From assembly GCF_002261355.1 (NCBI RefSeq), contig NZ_NEVU01000002.1, positions 372,001 through 436,000 on the forward strand: a stretch of 64,000 nt of DNA, written 5' to 3'. The translations under genes and the position numbers were made by a program. Below, piece by piece: positions 28,681-38,465 of this stretch (its first letter is position 1; each line of letters opens with the position of its first letter). A model generated the notes under the pieces. That model saw only the letters and a program-made list of their open reading frames with translations. It searched no databases and was not told the DNA's origin. The stretch comes from Bordetella genomosp. 12. Lineage in GTDB: Bacteria > Pseudomonadota > Gammaproteobacteria > Burkholderiales > Burkholderiaceae_B.

Positions 28681-30507
28681 ATGAGCTACACCACGCCATT
28701 GCGCGACATCCGCTTTGCCATGAAGGAGTTGGCGGGCCTGGACGAGATTCTCAAACTGCCCGGTTTCGAGGAGGCCGAGCCCGATCTGGTCGATGCCATC
28801 CTCGATGAGAACGCGCGCTTTGTGCAGGAGGTGGTGGCTCCCTTGAACGTCGTCGGCGATCGCCAGCCGCCGGTCTGGAAAGACGGCGTGGTGACCGCCA
28901 CGCCGGGTTTCGCCAAGGCGTTTGCGGAGTATTCGGCCGGGGGCTGGCAGGGCCTGCAGCATCCGGTGCAATGGGGCGGGCAAGGTTTGCCGCAACTGGT
29001 GGCCGCGCCGGCGGGCGAAAACATCCAGGCGGCCAGCCTGGCGTTCGCCCTGTGTCCCATGCTCACCGACGGCGTGATCGAGGCCTTGCTGACGGTCGGT
29101 TCCGAAGCGCAACGGCGCGCCTACATTCCCAACCTGATCGGCGGGCGCTGGACCGGTACGATGAACCTGACCGAACCCCAGGCCGGTTCTGACCTGGCGC
29201 TGGTATCGACCCGGGCGGTGCCGCAGGACGATGGCAGCTACCGGGTGTCGGGCCAGAAGATTTTCATCACGTTTGGCGAGCATGATCTGGCCGAGAACAT
29301 CATCCATCTGGTGCTGGCGCGTCTGCCGGACGCACCTGCCGGCGTGAAGGGGATCTCCCTGTTCATCGTGCCCAAGTTTCTGGTCAACGAGGATGGTTCG
29401 CTGGGCAAACGCAACGATGTCTGGTGTGCTTCGCTGGAGCACAAACTGGGCATCCATGGCAGTCCCACGGCCGTGCTGCTTTACGGCGCCGGCAAAGGCG
29501 AGGTGGGCGAGGGCGCCGTCGGCTATCTGGTGGGCGAGGCCAATCGCGGGCTGGAGTACATGTTCATCATGATGAACGCGGCGCGTTATTCCGTCGGGCA
29601 ACAAGGGATTGCGCTGTCCGAGCGTGCTTACCAGCATGCCCAGGCCTATGCGCGCGAGCGCGTGCAGGGCCGCGCCATCGAGGGATCGGCCGGCCCGGTG
29701 ACGATTTCCCGTCATCCGGATGTGCAGCGCATGTTGCTGACCATGCGCTCGCTGACCGAGGCAGCCCGGGCGGTGTCCTATGTCGCCGCCGCCGCGCATG
29801 ACAAGGCCAATCACCACCCGGATGCCGAAGTGCGGACCCGCAATCGCGCCTTCTACGAGTATCTGGTTCCCATCGTCAAGGGCTTTTCGACCGAATCGGC
29901 CGTCGAGGTCGCTTCCCTGGGCGTGCAGGTGCATGGCGGGATGGGCTTTATCGAGGAGACCGGGGCCGCCCAGTATTATCGCGACGCGCGGATTCTCCCC
30001 ATCTACGAAGGCACTACGGCGATACAGGCCAATGACCTGGTCGGCCGCAAGACCTTGCGCGACGGCGGCGCGGCGGCGCACGCCTCGATTGCGGCCATGC
30101 GCGACACCCTCAAAGCGCTGCAGGCCGAAACGGCGCGCGCCGATGCCGAAAGTCGTGAAGGACTTTGCCTGTTGCGGGATCACTTCGATCAGGCCATCCA
30201 GGCTTATGAGGCCGCGGTGGAGTATGTGTTGCAGCACGCCGTCGACCATGTGCGGGCAGTGTTTTCGGGCAGTGTGCCTTACCTCATGCTGGCGGGCGTG
30301 GCTCATGGCGGCTGGCAGATGGTGCGGGCCGCGCTCGTGTGCAGCCGCCGTTTGGCCGAAGGCAGCAGCGATGAGTTCTACCGCCATAAGCTGGGTACCG
30401 CGCTCTTTTACGGGGCCCATATTCTGCCCCGCGCGCTGTCGCTGTCGGCGGCTGTGCGCGCCGGGCAGGTGGCGAATACCGCGGCCGACTGGGCCGGGGT
30501 GGCCTGA
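28681..30507 (+). CDS. acyl-CoA dehydrogenase, long (DmdC/AcdA-like) with C-terminal extension
   Basis: A 608-residue FAD enzyme that oxidises an acyl-CoA to the enoyl-CoA and passes electrons to ETF. After an N-terminal extension there is the usual acyl-CoA dehydrogenase core, with NLTEPQAGSDLALVST in the middle domain, GLEYMFIMMNAARYSVGQQGIALSERAY, and the catalytic glutamate in RILPIYEGTTAIQANDL. About 130 residues of helical C-terminal domain follow, as in the DmdC/3-methylmercaptopropionyl-CoA group and related long enzymes. The substrate is not predictable. CGGAG precedes the ATG. etfBA lies 2 kb upstream. Confidence 0.92.
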   Translation: MSYTTPLRDIRFAMKELAGLDEILKLPGFEEAEPDLVDAILDENARFVQEVVAPLNVVGDRQPPVWKDGVVTATPGFAKAFAEYSAGGWQGLQHPVQWGGQGLPQLVAAPAGENIQAASLAFALCPMLTDGVIEALLTVGSEAQRRAYIPNLIGGRWTGTMNLTEPQAGSDLALVSTRAVPQDDGSYRVSGQKIFITFGEHDLAENIIHLVLARLPDAPAGVKGISLFIVPKFLVNEDGSLGKRNDVWCASLEHKLGIHGSPTAVLLYGAGKGEVGEGAVGYLVGEANRGLEYMFIMMNAARYSVGQQGIALSERAYQHAQAYARERVQGRAIEGSAGPVTISRHPDVQRMLLTMRSLTEAARAVSYVAAAAHDKANHHPDAEVRTRNRAFYEYLVPIVKGFSTESAVEVASLGVQVHGGMGFIEETGAAQYYRDARILPIYEGTTAIQANDLVGRKTLRDGGAAAHASIAAMRDTLKALQAETARADAESREGLCLLRDHFDQAIQAYEAAVEYVLQHAVDHVRAVFSGSVPYLMLAGVAHGGWQMVRAALVCSRRLAEGSSDEFYRHKLGTALFYGAHILPRALSLSAAVRAGQVANTAADWAGVA

Positions 30508-30614
30508 CGCCTCTCGTTGCAATACAACATAAGGTTATATGGTTTGCTTATTTCCCCCCGTGGGGGTTTGATGCAAGAATCATATTGTCGGCAACCTCAA
30601 GCAGGAGATTTTCA

Positions 30615-31256
30615 ATGGCACACCTTCGTCTGGGCGATACCGCGCCCGACTTCGAGCAGAAATCGTCCATAGGCACGCTGCGCCTGTATGACTACCTTGG
30701 CGACAAGTGGGGCGTGTTGTTTTCGCATCCCGCCGACTTCACGCCGGTTTGCACCACCGAGCTGGGCTATACCGCCAAGCTGGCCGACGAGTTCGCCAAG
30801 CGTGGCGTCAAGGTGCTGGCGCTGTCGGTCGACGGCGAGGAATCCCACACCAAGTGGATCGACGACATCAATGACACGCAGTCGACCCGTGTCAACTTCC
30901 CCATCCTGGCCGACGAGGACCGCAAGGTCTCCGAGCTCTATGACATGATCCATCCGAACGCCAATGCCACGTTGACCGTGCGCTCGGTGTTCATCATCGA
31001 TCCTGCCAAGAAGATCCGCCTCATCATTACCTATCCCGCCAGCACGGGCCGTAATTTCAATGAGATCCTGCGCGTGATCGACTCTCTGCAATTGACCGAC
31101 AGCCATAGCGTGGCCACGCCGGTCAACTGGCAGGATGGCGATGACGTGATCATCGTGCCGTCCCTGAAGGACGAAGCCGTCATCAAGGAGAAATTCCCCA
31201 AGGGCTACAAGGCCGTGCGCCCCTACCTGCGCATCACGCCGCAGCCCAACAAGTAA
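30615..31256 (+). CDS. 1-Cys peroxiredoxin (Prx6 type)
   Basis: This 213-residue thiol peroxidase reduces hydrogen peroxide and alkyl hydroperoxides in the cytoplasm. The peroxidatic cysteine is C46 in HPADFTPVCTTELG. No other cysteine occurs in the protein, so it is a 1-Cys enzyme needing an external thiol. The C-terminal Prx6 extension with PVNWQDGDDVIIVPSL and KGYKAVRPYLR supports Prx6, not AhpC. AGGAG precedes the ATG at 30615. A single-gene unit with its own terminator. Confidence 0.93.
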   Translation: MAHLRLGDTAPDFEQKSSIGTLRLYDYLGDKWGVLFSHPADFTPVCTTELGYTAKLADEFAKRGVKVLALSVDGEESHTKWIDDINDTQSTRVNFPILADEDRKVSELYDMIHPNANATLTVRSVFIIDPAKKIRLIITYPASTGRNFNEILRVIDSLQLTDSHSVATPVNWQDGDDVIIVPSLKDEAVIKEKFPKGYKAVRPYLRITPQPNK

Positions 31257-31278
31257 GAGATGCCAGACTGACGCATGC

Positions 31279-31307
31279 GGGCCGCCTTCGGGCGGCCCGT
31301 TTGTTTG
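31279..31307 (+). terminator. terminator after peroxiredoxin gene
   Basis: GGGCCGCC (31279-31286), loop TTCG and GGCGGCCC (31291-31298) form a stable tetraloop hairpin followed by GTTTGTTT. It separates the peroxiredoxin gene from the sulfate operon. Confidence 0.88.
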
Positions 31308-31436
31308 GCGCTCGCGGCGGCGCGGCCCGGGCTTTATCGCTTCTAGCGATGAGTAATCAAAAAATGATTCGTTCCTTTCAGATGGCTGGGCTTGCACACT
31401 GCAGTCATTGCCACTCGAACAACAAAGGAAGCGAAC

Positions 31437-32462
31437 ATGCCCTCCCGTGCCGCAGGAATCTGGACCGCCGCCATCGCTTTGGCAGCCACTTTTACGCTGG
31501 GCCTGCCCCAGGCCATGGCCCAGAGCAAGCAAACACTGCTCAACGTCTCGTATGACCCCACGCGCGAGTTGTATCGCGCTGTCGATGAGGCTTTCGTCAA
31601 GGATTACAAAGCCAAGGCCGGTGTCGATCTGACCATTCGTCAATCGCACGGCGGCTCGGGTCGCCAGGCGCGTTCGGTCATCGACGGCCTGGACGCCGAC
31701 GTCGTCACCCTGGCGCTGGCTTATGACATCGATGCCGTCGCCGATCGCGGTCTGCTGCCGCAGGATTGGCAAAAGCGCCTGCCGCAAAACAGCTCGCCCT
31801 ATACCTCGACCATCGTGTTCCTGGTGCGCAAGGGCAATCCCAAGCAGATCCAGGACTGGGATGATCTGCTCAAGCCCGGCGTGCAGGTAATCACGCCCAA
31901 CCCCAAGACCTCGGGCGGGGCGCGCTGGAATTATCTGGCGGCCTGGGCCTATGCCCTGAAGAAGCCGGGCGGCAGCGAAGCCAGTGCGCGCCAGTTTGTC
32001 GGTGATCTGCTCAAGCATGTGCCCGTGCTGGACACCGGGGCGCGCGGCGCGACGACGACCTTTGTCGAGCGCGGGGTGGGCGACGTTTTGCTGGCCTGGG
32101 AAAACGAAGCCTTCCTGGCGCAGGAAGAGCTGGGTCCGGACAAGTTCGACATCGTCGTGCCGTCGCTCTCCATTCTGGCCGAGCCGCCGGTGGCCGTGGT
32201 GGACAAAGTGGTCGATAAGAAGGGCACGCGTCAGGCCGCCCAGGCTTATCTGGAGTTTCTGTATACGCCGCAAGCGCAGGAAATCATCGCCAAGAACTAC
32301 TACCGGCCGATCGACAAGACGGTGGCCGCCAAGTACGAAAGCCGCTTCCCCAAACTGAATCTGGTCACCATCGACGATCCCATCTTCGGTGGCTGGCGCA
32401 AGGCGCAGAAGGATCACTTCAGCGATGGCGGCAGCTTTGATCAGGTCTATCAACCCAAGTAA
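31437..32462 (+). CDS. sbp: periplasmic sulfate-binding protein
   Basis: This is the receptor of the sulfate/thiosulfate ABC importer. The 341-residue precursor has a signal peptide of 28 residues (cleavage QAMA/QSKQ). The mature protein shows the family motifs [47 protein letters not shown] and [16 protein letters not shown]. Ser and Gly residues in SHGGSGRQ contribute to sulfate binding in this family. The ATG at 31437 is preceded by AAGGAAG. First gene of the sulfate operon; the A/T-rich 130 bases upstream probably hold its promoter and CysB control, but no site could be defined. Confidence 0.95.
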   Translation: MPSRAAGIWTAAIALAATFTLGLPQAMAQSKQTLLNVSYDPTRELYRAVDEAFVKDYKAKAGVDLTIRQSHGGSGRQARSVIDGLDADVVTLALAYDIDAVADRGLLPQDWQKRLPQNSSPYTSTIVFLVRKGNPKQIQDWDDLLKPGVQVITPNPKTSGGARWNYLAAWAYALKKPGGSEASARQFVGDLLKHVPVLDTGARGATTTFVERGVGDVLLAWENEAFLAQEELGPDKFDIVVPSLSILAEPPVAVVDKVVDKKGTRQAAQAYLEFLYTPQAQEIIAKNYYRPIDKTVAAKYESRFPKLNLVTIDDPIFGGWRKAQKDHFSDGGSFDQVYQPK

Positions 32463-32477
32463 GGAAACGGGTTCGCG

Positions 32478-33356
32478 ATGAGTGCCATTCTTCATCCGGC
32501 GGCGGGCGCGGGCGCCCGCCCCGCCCGCAAAAGCCCCGGCGTACTGCCGGGTTTTGGCATTTCCATGGGTTATGCCGTGTTTTACCTCAGCGTGCTGGTG
32601 CTGATCCCGCTGGCTGCCTTGCCGATCAAAAGCGCGCACCTGGGTTGGGCGGGGTTCTGGGATACGGTGACCGCGCCCCGAGTGCTGGCGTCGTACCGGC
32701 TGACGTTCGGCGCGGCCTTGGTGGCGGCGCTGGTCAATCTGGTGTTCGGCACCATCGTGGCCTGGGTATTGGTGCGCTACCGCTTTCCGGGTAAGCGCAT
32801 CGTCGATGCGTTGGTGGACTTGCCGTTTGCCTTGCCCACCGCCGTGGCCGGCATCGCCCTGACCGCGATCTACTCCACCAACGGCTGGCTGGGCGGGCCG
32901 CTGGAGCGCTGGCTGGGCCTGAAAGTGGCCTTCACGCCACTGGGCATCGTGGTGGCGCTCATCTTCATCGGCGTGCCCTTCGTGGTGCGCACCGTGCAGC
33001 CCGTGCTCGAAGATATCGAACGGGAGATCGAGGAAGCCGCCGCCAGTCTGGGCGCCGGCCGCTGGCAAACCATACGACGGGTGCTGCTGCCGGCCTTGAT
33101 GCCAGCACTGTTGACCGGATTTGCACTGGCTTTCGCGCGCGCGGTGGGCGAGTACGGCTCGGTGGTGTTCATCGCCGGCAACATGCCCATGGTGTCGGAG
33201 ATCACGCCGCTGCTGATCATCGTGAAACTCGAACAGTTCGACTATGCCGGGGCGGCGGCCATTGCGACCGTTTTGCTGGCTGTGTCCTTTTTGCTGTTGT
33301 TCATCATCAACCTGTTGCAGGGGTGGCAGGCGCGCCGCGGAGGGAGACTGGCATGA
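32478..33356 (+). CDS. cysT: sulfate ABC transporter permease CysT
   Basis: One of the two membrane subunits of the sulfate importer. The 292 residues form six helices. The EAA loop that docks onto CysA reads [53 protein letters not shown]. It begins 15 bases after sbp and its stop overlaps the cysW ATG. Confidence 0.96.
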   Translation: MSAILHPAAGAGARPARKSPGVLPGFGISMGYAVFYLSVLVLIPLAALPIKSAHLGWAGFWDTVTAPRVLASYRLTFGAALVAALVNLVFGTIVAWVLVRYRFPGKRIVDALVDLPFALPTAVAGIALTAIYSTNGWLGGPLERWLGLKVAFTPLGIVVALIFIGVPFVVRTVQPVLEDIEREIEEAAASLGAGRWQTIRRVLLPALMPALLTGFALAFARAVGEYGSVVFIAGNMPMVSEITPLLIIVKLEQFDYAGAAAIATVLLAVSFLLLFIINLLQGWQARRGGRLA

Positions 33357-34237
33357 GGCCCGACCATTTGACCGAGCCGCGCTGGGTGCGCGGCATTCTG
33401 CTCTTTCTGGGCTTGGCCTTTCTGACGCTGTTTCTGTTCGTGCCGCTGGCAGCGGTGTTTACCGAAGCATTCCGCAAGGGCTGGCAGACCTATCTGGCGG
33501 CGATCACCGAGCCGGACGCATTGTCGGCCATCCGCCTGACGCTGTGGGTGGCCGCGATTTCGCTGCCGCTGAACCTGCTGTTCGGGGTGGCGGCCGCCTG
33601 GGCGATCACCAAGTTTCAGTTCCGGGGCAAGCAGTTCCTCATCACGCTCATCGACCTGCCGTTCTCGGTCTCGCCCGTCGTGGCGGGCCTGATTTTCGTG
33701 CTGTTGTTCGGCTCGCAGGGCTGGTTCGGCCCTTGGCTGCAGGAGCACGACCTGAAGATCGTCTATGCCGTGCCGGGTGTCATTCTGGCGACGCTGTTCG
33801 TGACCTTTCCCTTCGTGGCGCGGGAGCTGATCCCGCTGATGCAGGCGCAGGGCAGTGAGGAAGAGCAGGCGGCGCTGACCTTGGGCGCGACGGGCTGGCA
33901 GATCTTCTGGCGCATCACGCTGCCCAATATTAAATGGGGCCTGCTGTATGGCGCCATCCTGGCCAATGCGCGCGCCATGGGCGAGTTCGGCGCGGTGTCG
34001 GTGGTGTCGGGGCAGGTGCGTGGCCTGACCAACACCATGACGCTGCATGTGGAGATTCTCTACAACGAGTACCAGTTCTCGGCCGCCTTCGCGGTGGCCT
34101 CGCTGCTGGCATTGCTGGCCCTGGTGACGCTGGTGGTCAAGAATTTCATTGAGTGGCGCAATCAGCGGCTGTTGGCGCAAGGCGAGCAGCCCCTTGAAGT
34201 GTCGCCACTGGCGGCGCAACAGCCACAAGCCGCCTGA
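33353..34237 (+). CDS. cysW: sulfate ABC transporter permease CysW
   Basis: The second membrane subunit, 294 residues. After the N-terminal helix it shows the EAA loop [49 protein letters not shown]. The ATG at 33353 is chosen because it overlaps the cysT stop (ATGA). CysT and CysW form a heterodimer with two CysA subunits. Confidence 0.96.
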   Translation: MRPDHLTEPRWVRGILLFLGLAFLTLFLFVPLAAVFTEAFRKGWQTYLAAITEPDALSAIRLTLWVAAISLPLNLLFGVAAAWAITKFQFRGKQFLITLIDLPFSVSPVVAGLIFVLLFGSQGWFGPWLQEHDLKIVYAVPGVILATLFVTFPFVARELIPLMQAQGSEEEQAALTLGATGWQIFWRITLPNIKWGLLYGAILANARAMGEFGAVSVVSGQVRGLTNTMTLHVEILYNEYQFSAAFAVASLLALLALVTLVVKNFIEWRNQRLLAQGEQPLEVSPLAAQQPQAA

Positions 34238-34252
34238 GCGGGGAGGAACATC

Positions 34253-35317
34253 ATGAGCATCGAAGTCAAAAATCTGTCCAAGCGCTTCAATGATTTTCGT
34301 GCGCTGGACGATGTCTCACTGCATATCGAGACCGGCGAGCTGGTCGCCCTGCTGGGGCCGTCGGGCTGCGGCAAAACGACGTTGCTGCGCATCATCGCCG
34401 GCCTGGAGAGCGCCGACAGCGGCAGCGTGCTGTTCTCCGGCGAGGACGCCACCGGGGTCGATGTGAGGCAGCGGCAAGTGGGTTTTGTGTTTCAGCATTA
34501 CGCCTTGTTCAAGCACATGACGGTTTTCGAGAACGTGGCGTTTGGCTTGCGGGTCAAGCATCGCTCGCAACGGCCGTCCGAAGCGCAGATCCGCAGCAAG
34601 GTCCATGACCTGCTGCAGTTGGTGCAATTGGACTGGCTGGCCGACCGTTATCCGGCACAGTTATCGGGCGGTCAGCGTCAACGCATTGCGCTGGCCCGTG
34701 CCTTGGCCGTGGAGCCGCGCGTGCTACTGCTCGACGAGCCGTTTGGCGCGCTGGATGCGAAGGTGCGCAAGGAGTTGCGCCGCTGGTTGCGCCGCTTGCA
34801 CGATGAGCTGCACGTGGCCAGTGTCTTCGTCACCCATGATCAGGAAGAAGCCTTGGAAGTCTCCGACCGCGTGGTGCTGATGAATGCCGGGCGCATTGAG
34901 CAGATCGGCAGCCCGCGCGAGGTCTGGGAGGCGCCCGCCACGCCCTTTGTCTATGGCTTCCTGGGGGACGTGAATCAGCTTTCCGGCCAGGCCAGCGGGG
35001 GCGTCTGGCGCCATGCCGATCTGGCGCTGCCCGCGCCCGGTCTGGATCAGCCCGGGGTGCTGGCGGCGACGGCCTACGTCCGGCCGCATGAGATCGAGGT
35101 GCTGCGCTACGCCCCGCAATCGCCCGGCATCCCGGTGCGGCTGGCGCACGCTTATCTGGCCGGTCCCAGCGCCTATCTGGAGCTCACGCGGGAAGACGCC
35201 GCCAGCGCGATCGAAGCCGAAGTCCCCGAGCACATCTTTCGCGAACTCAACCTGAAGGAGGGCGATGCCCTGCTGGCCCGTCCGCGCCGCGCCAGGGTTT
35301 TCGCTACGCAACCATGA
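34253..35317 (+). CDS. cysA: sulfate/thiosulfate import ATP-binding protein
   Basis: The ATPase of the sulfate importer, 354 residues. Walker A is [12 protein letters not shown] near residues 36-47, the signature is [14 protein letters not shown], Walker B is [11 protein letters not shown] and the switch histidine is in [14 protein letters not shown]-terminal TOBE-like domain (about 240-354) follows. GGAGG precedes the ATG. The stop overlaps the cysH start, joining transport to reduction. Confidence 0.97.
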   Translation: MSIEVKNLSKRFNDFRALDDVSLHIETGELVALLGPSGCGKTTLLRIIAGLESADSGSVLFSGEDATGVDVRQRQVGFVFQHYALFKHMTVFENVAFGLRVKHRSQRPSEAQIRSKVHDLLQLVQLDWLADRYPAQLSGGQRQRIALARALAVEPRVLLLDEPFGALDAKVRKELRRWLRRLHDELHVASVFVTHDQEEALEVSDRVVLMNAGRIEQIGSPREVWEAPATPFVYGFLGDVNQLSGQASGGVWRHADLALPAPGLDQPGVLAATAYVRPHEIEVLRYAPQSPGIPVRLAHAYLAGPSAYLELTREDAASAIEAEVPEHIFRELNLKEGDALLARPRRARVFATQP

Positions 35318-36042
35318 GCCACACCGACCTGACTTCTGAGACGGCCGCGCGCTGGGAAGCGCTCAAGGCCACATTGGCCGACATTGCCCGGCGCCATCCC
35401 GACGCGGCGCTGGCCTGCTCGCTGGCGGCCGAAGACATGCTGTTGATCCATGCCATCGAACAGGATCATCTGCCGCTGGAGATCTTCACGCTGGACACTG
35501 GCCGGCTGCATCCCGAGACCCTGGGCATGCTGGATAAGGTGCGCGACCGCTATGGGCGGGCGATCACCGTGATGCAACCCCAGGCGCAGGCTGTCAGCGA
35601 GCACGTCGCCGCGCATGGCGCCTTCGCCTTTTATGAGAGCGTGGACCTGCGCAAGGCCTGTTGCCAGATACGCAAGGTCGAGCCCTTGGCGCGCGCGCTG
35701 GCGGGCCGCAGTGCCTGGATCACCGGGCAGCGGCGTGCGCAGGCCGTCACGCGGGGCGAGCTGCCGGCCGAGGAGCCCGATCCCGTGTTCGGGCTGTACA
35801 AATTCAATCCCCTGGCCGCCTGGAGCGAAGACGAGGTCTGGGCGGTCATCCGGGCGCTGGACATTCCCTACAACCCCTTGCATGACCAGGGCTACCCCTC
35901 CATCGGCTGCGATCCCTGTACGCGCGCCATCCGCCCGGGTGAGGATCTGCGCGCCGGACGCTGGTGGTGGGAGAGTTCGGATTCCAAGGAGTGCGGTCTG
36001 CACGAGGGCAACCGCCGCCATATCCCGATTGCTGTGAATTGA
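35314..36042 (+). CDS. cysH: adenylylsulfate (APS) reductase, iron-sulfur type
   Basis: This 242-residue PAPS-reductase-family enzyme most likely reduces APS to sulfite. The paired cysteines C116-C117 ([12 protein letters not shown]) and C199/C202 (GCDPCTR) are the four ligands of the [4Fe-4S] cluster that marks APS reductases and is missing from E. coli PAPS reductase. C227 in KECGLH is the catalytic cysteine. CSLAAEDM near residues 35-42 is the nucleotide site. The ATG overlaps the cysA stop. cysD and cysN follow, but no cysC kinase, which agrees with APS being the substrate. Confidence 0.94.
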   Translation: MSHTDLTSETAARWEALKATLADIARRHPDAALACSLAAEDMLLIHAIEQDHLPLEIFTLDTGRLHPETLGMLDKVRDRYGRAITVMQPQAQAVSEHVAAHGAFAFYESVDLRKACCQIRKVEPLARALAGRSAWITGQRRAQAVTRGELPAEEPDPVFGLYKFNPLAAWSEDEVWAVIRALDIPYNPLHDQGYPSIGCDPCTRAIRPGEDLRAGRWWWESSDSKECGLHEGNRRHIPIAVN

Positions 36043-36055
36043 GAAAGGAAGAATC

Positions 36056-36964
36056 ATGTCTTTAGTTGCCCAACGCAGCCATCTCGATTGGCTGGAATCC
36101 GAGGCCATTTTCATCTTGCGTGAAGTGGCCGCCGAGTGCGCCAAACCCGTGCTGCTGTTCTCCGGCGGCAAGGATTCCGTGGTGCTGCTGCGCCTGGCCG
36201 AAAAGGCCTTCCGGCCTGGCCGTTTTCCCTTCCCCCTGATGCATATCGACACGGGGCACAACTTCGACGAGGTCATCGCGTTTCGCGACGAGCGCGCCGG
36301 GCAGTTGGGCGAAACGTTGATCGTGCGCAGTGTGGAAGACTCCATCGCGCGCGGCAGCGTCGTGCTGCGCCGCGAGACGGACTCGCGCAATGCCGCTCAG
36401 GCGGTGACCTTGCTGGAGGCCATCGAGGAGTTCGGTTTCGATGCCTGCATAGGCGGGGCGCGCCGCGACGAGGAAAAGGCCCGCGCCAAGGAGCGCATTT
36501 TCTCGTTCCGGGACGAGTTCGGCCAATGGGACCCCAAGGCGCAGCGCCCGGAGCTCTGGAATATTTTCAATACGCGCGTGCATCCCGGCGAGAACATCCG
36601 GGTCTTTCCGATCTCGAACTGGACCGAACTGGACGTCTGGCAATACATCCATCGCGAGAATCTGGCCCTGCCGTCCATCTATTACAGCCATCAGCGCGAG
36701 GTGGTGCGCCGCCGTGGCCTGCTGGTGCCGGTCACGCGCCTGACGCCGCCGGCCGAGGGCGAGCGCGTCGAGACCCTGGATGTGCGCTTTCGGACCGTGG
36801 GCGATATCTCCTGCACCTGCCCGGTGGCCTCCGAGGCTGCCGACCCGCTGGCCATCATCGCCGAGACGGCCGTCACCGACATCACTGAGCGCGGGGCGAC
36901 CCGCATGGACGATCAGACCTCCGAGGCGTCGATGGAACGCCGCAAGCGCGAAGGCTATTTCTGA
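36056..36964 (+). CDS. cysD: sulfate adenylyltransferase subunit 2
   Basis: CysD makes adenylylsulfate from ATP and sulfate, powered by GTP hydrolysis of CysN. The 302-residue protein has the ATP pyrophosphatase P-loop LLFSGGKDSVVLLRLAEKAF near residues 35-54. Other signatures are MHIDTGHNFDE, FDACIGGARRDEEKARAKERIFS and the C-terminal RERGATR-like DITERGATRMDDQTSEASME. AAAGGAAG precedes the ATG. cysN follows 13 bases later. Confidence 0.97.
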   Translation: MSLVAQRSHLDWLESEAIFILREVAAECAKPVLLFSGGKDSVVLLRLAEKAFRPGRFPFPLMHIDTGHNFDEVIAFRDERAGQLGETLIVRSVEDSIARGSVVLRRETDSRNAAQAVTLLEAIEEFGFDACIGGARRDEEKARAKERIFSFRDEFGQWDPKAQRPELWNIFNTRVHPGENIRVFPISNWTELDVWQYIHRENLALPSIYYSHQREVVRRRGLLVPVTRLTPPAEGERVETLDVRFRTVGDISCTCPVASEAADPLAIIAETAVTDITERGATRMDDQTSEASMERRKREGYF

Positions 36965-36977
36965 ACCGGATGACATC

Positions 36978-38282
36978 ATGAATGCACTGAACGATTCTTT
37001 TTTGTCGGGCGCCGATCGCGGTGTGCTGCGCCTGATCACCGCCGGCTCGGTGGACGACGGCAAATCCACACTGATCGGCCGCCTGCTCTATGACAGCAAG
37101 GGCGTGTTCGCCGATCAGCTCGACGCCATTGCGCGCGCCAAGCACAAACGCGTGGCGGGCGACGGTATTGACCTGTCTCTGCTTACCGACGGCCTGGAGG
37201 CCGAGCGCGAACAGGGCATTACGATCGACGTGGCCTATCGCTACTTCGCCACGCCTTTACGCAAATTCATCGTGGCCGACGCACCGGGACACGAGCAGTA
37301 CACCCGCAATATGGTCACCGGCGCATCGACGGCCGACGCGGCCATCATCCTGATCGATGCCACGCGGGCGGCCGATGGCAAGCTGTTGCCGCAGACCAAG
37401 CGGCACAGCACGATCGCGCGTCTGCTCGGCATCCGCCACATCGTGGTGGCCGTCAACAAGATGGACCTGGTGGACTGGGATAAGGCGGTGTTCGACCGCA
37501 TCGCCGCGGCCTATGCCGATCTGGCGCGCAAACTGGGGCTGCCGGATTTCCACATCCTGCCGCTGTCGGCGCTCAATGGCGACAACGTCGTGCATCGCTC
37601 CGATCGGACCCCCTGGTATGCGGGCCAGCCGCTGTTGAGCCTGCTGGAAAATCTCGAACAGGGCGCCGACGGCTCGGTGCTGCCGCTGCGCTTTCCGGTG
37701 CAATGGGTGATGCGCCATGACGGCGACCGTGCCGAGGATTTCCGGGGGTACGCCGGCCGCGTGGCCAGCGGTGCCTTGGCCGTGGGCGATGAGGTGCTCG
37801 TGCAGCCATCCGGGGTGGCCGCGCGCGTGGCCGGGATCCGGGTGTTCGACCGCAGCGTGGAGCGCGCCGTGAGCGGCGATTCGGTGACCGTGGTGCTGGA
37901 TCGCGATGTCGATGTCTCGCGCGGTGACATCATCACGCATGCGGCCGCTCCGGCGGCCGTGGCGCGCGAGTTCGAGGCCGAGGTCTGCTGGCTCGACAAT
38001 CAACCGTTGAACCCCGCGCGCAAATACTTGCTCAAGCAGGGCACGCGCTTGACCTCGGCCAAGATTCGCGGCGTGCATACGCGGCGTGACATTCATGAGC
38101 TGCAGGAAGTTGCTGAGGCGCAAGACAGCCTGGCGATGAATGACATCGGCCGCGTGTCCTTCGTCACGCGGGAGTCGCTGGCGGTCGATGACTACCGTGA
38201 CGTTCCGGGAACGGGGGCCTTCATTCTGATCGACGCGGCCACGCACCAGACGGCGGCAGCCGGCATGCTGATCCGGCGCTGA
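36978..38282 (+). CDS. cysN: sulfate adenylyltransferase subunit 1 (GTPase)
   Basis: CysN is the regulatory GTPase of ATP sulfurylase. The 434-residue protein carries GSVDDGKSTLIGRLLYD (G1), DAPGHEQYTRNM (G3) and NKMDLVDW (G4), then elongation-factor-like beta barrels. It ends at the second barrel with no APS-kinase (CysC) domain, unlike NodQ-type fusions. The ATG at 36978 follows CysD closely. A GC hairpin (38283-38296) with a T-rich stretch downstream probably ends the operon. Confidence 0.96.
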   Translation: MNALNDSFLSGADRGVLRLITAGSVDDGKSTLIGRLLYDSKGVFADQLDAIARAKHKRVAGDGIDLSLLTDGLEAEREQGITIDVAYRYFATPLRKFIVADAPGHEQYTRNMVTGASTADAAIILIDATRAADGKLLPQTKRHSTIARLLGIRHIVVAVNKMDLVDWDKAVFDRIAAAYADLARKLGLPDFHILPLSALNGDNVVHRSDRTPWYAGQPLLSLLENLEQGADGSVLPLRFPVQWVMRHDGDRAEDFRGYAGRVASGALAVGDEVLVQPSGVAARVAGIRVFDRSVERAVSGDSVTVVLDRDVDVSRGDIITHAAAPAAVAREFEAEVCWLDNQPLNPARKYLLKQGTRLTSAKIRGVHTRRDIHELQEVAEAQDSLAMNDIGRVSFVTRESLAVDDYRDVPGTGAFILIDAATHQTAAAGMLIRR

Positions 38283-38311
38283 GCGGGCCTGCCCGCCGCT
38301 GTTGTTTTTTA
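38283..38311 (+). terminator. probable terminator of the sulfate operon
   Basis: GCGGGC (38283-38288) and GCCCGC (38291-38296) form a short hairpin directly after the cysN stop, and a T run (38301-38310 region) follows about five to ten bases later. The spacing is not ideal, so strength is uncertain. Confidence 0.45.
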
Positions 38312-38430
38312 TTCAAAGCCTTGGCTGGCGCGGCTTTCCAGGCATTTTCCAGCACGTGAAATGAATTCCGTGCACGCCTGGCGGCACTTGCGGTACAGTC
38401 GGAACGTGGTCCTCTCAAGGACTTAGGGGC

Positions 38431-38459
38431 TTGTCAAAAGTACTGTGTTTTTGTACAGT
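38431..38459 (+). promoter_or_regulatory. sigma-70 promoter of the SplB-like radical-SAM gene
   Basis: TTGTCA (38431-38436) and TACAGT (38454-38459) are separated by 17 bases, a near-ideal pair. Transcription would start about 38466, at the first ATG of the gene, so the mRNA may have little or no leader. Confidence 0.75.
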
Positions 38460-38460
38460 G
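38441..38460. promoter_or_regulatory. LexA (SOS) box overlapping the promoter
   Basis: The 20 bases TACTGTGTTTTTGTACAGTG contain CTGT-N8-ACAG, the core of the LexA operator. They agree with the E. coli consensus TACTGTATATATATACAGTA at 15 of 20 positions. The site covers the spacer and whole -10 of the promoter, where LexA binding would block RNA polymerase. This makes the downstream gene a likely SOS gene. Confidence 0.8.
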
Positions 38461-38465
38461 CTTCC

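Noticed and set aside
30612-33068. 818-codon minus-strand frame across the peroxiredoxin, sbp and cysT genes
   Set aside because: Runs through three real genes and two intergenic regions including a terminator; no motif.
38283-38430. Possible small gene between cysN and the radical-SAM gene
   Set aside because: Only a short minus-strand frame (65 codons) overlapping the cysN end; no binding site or motif.
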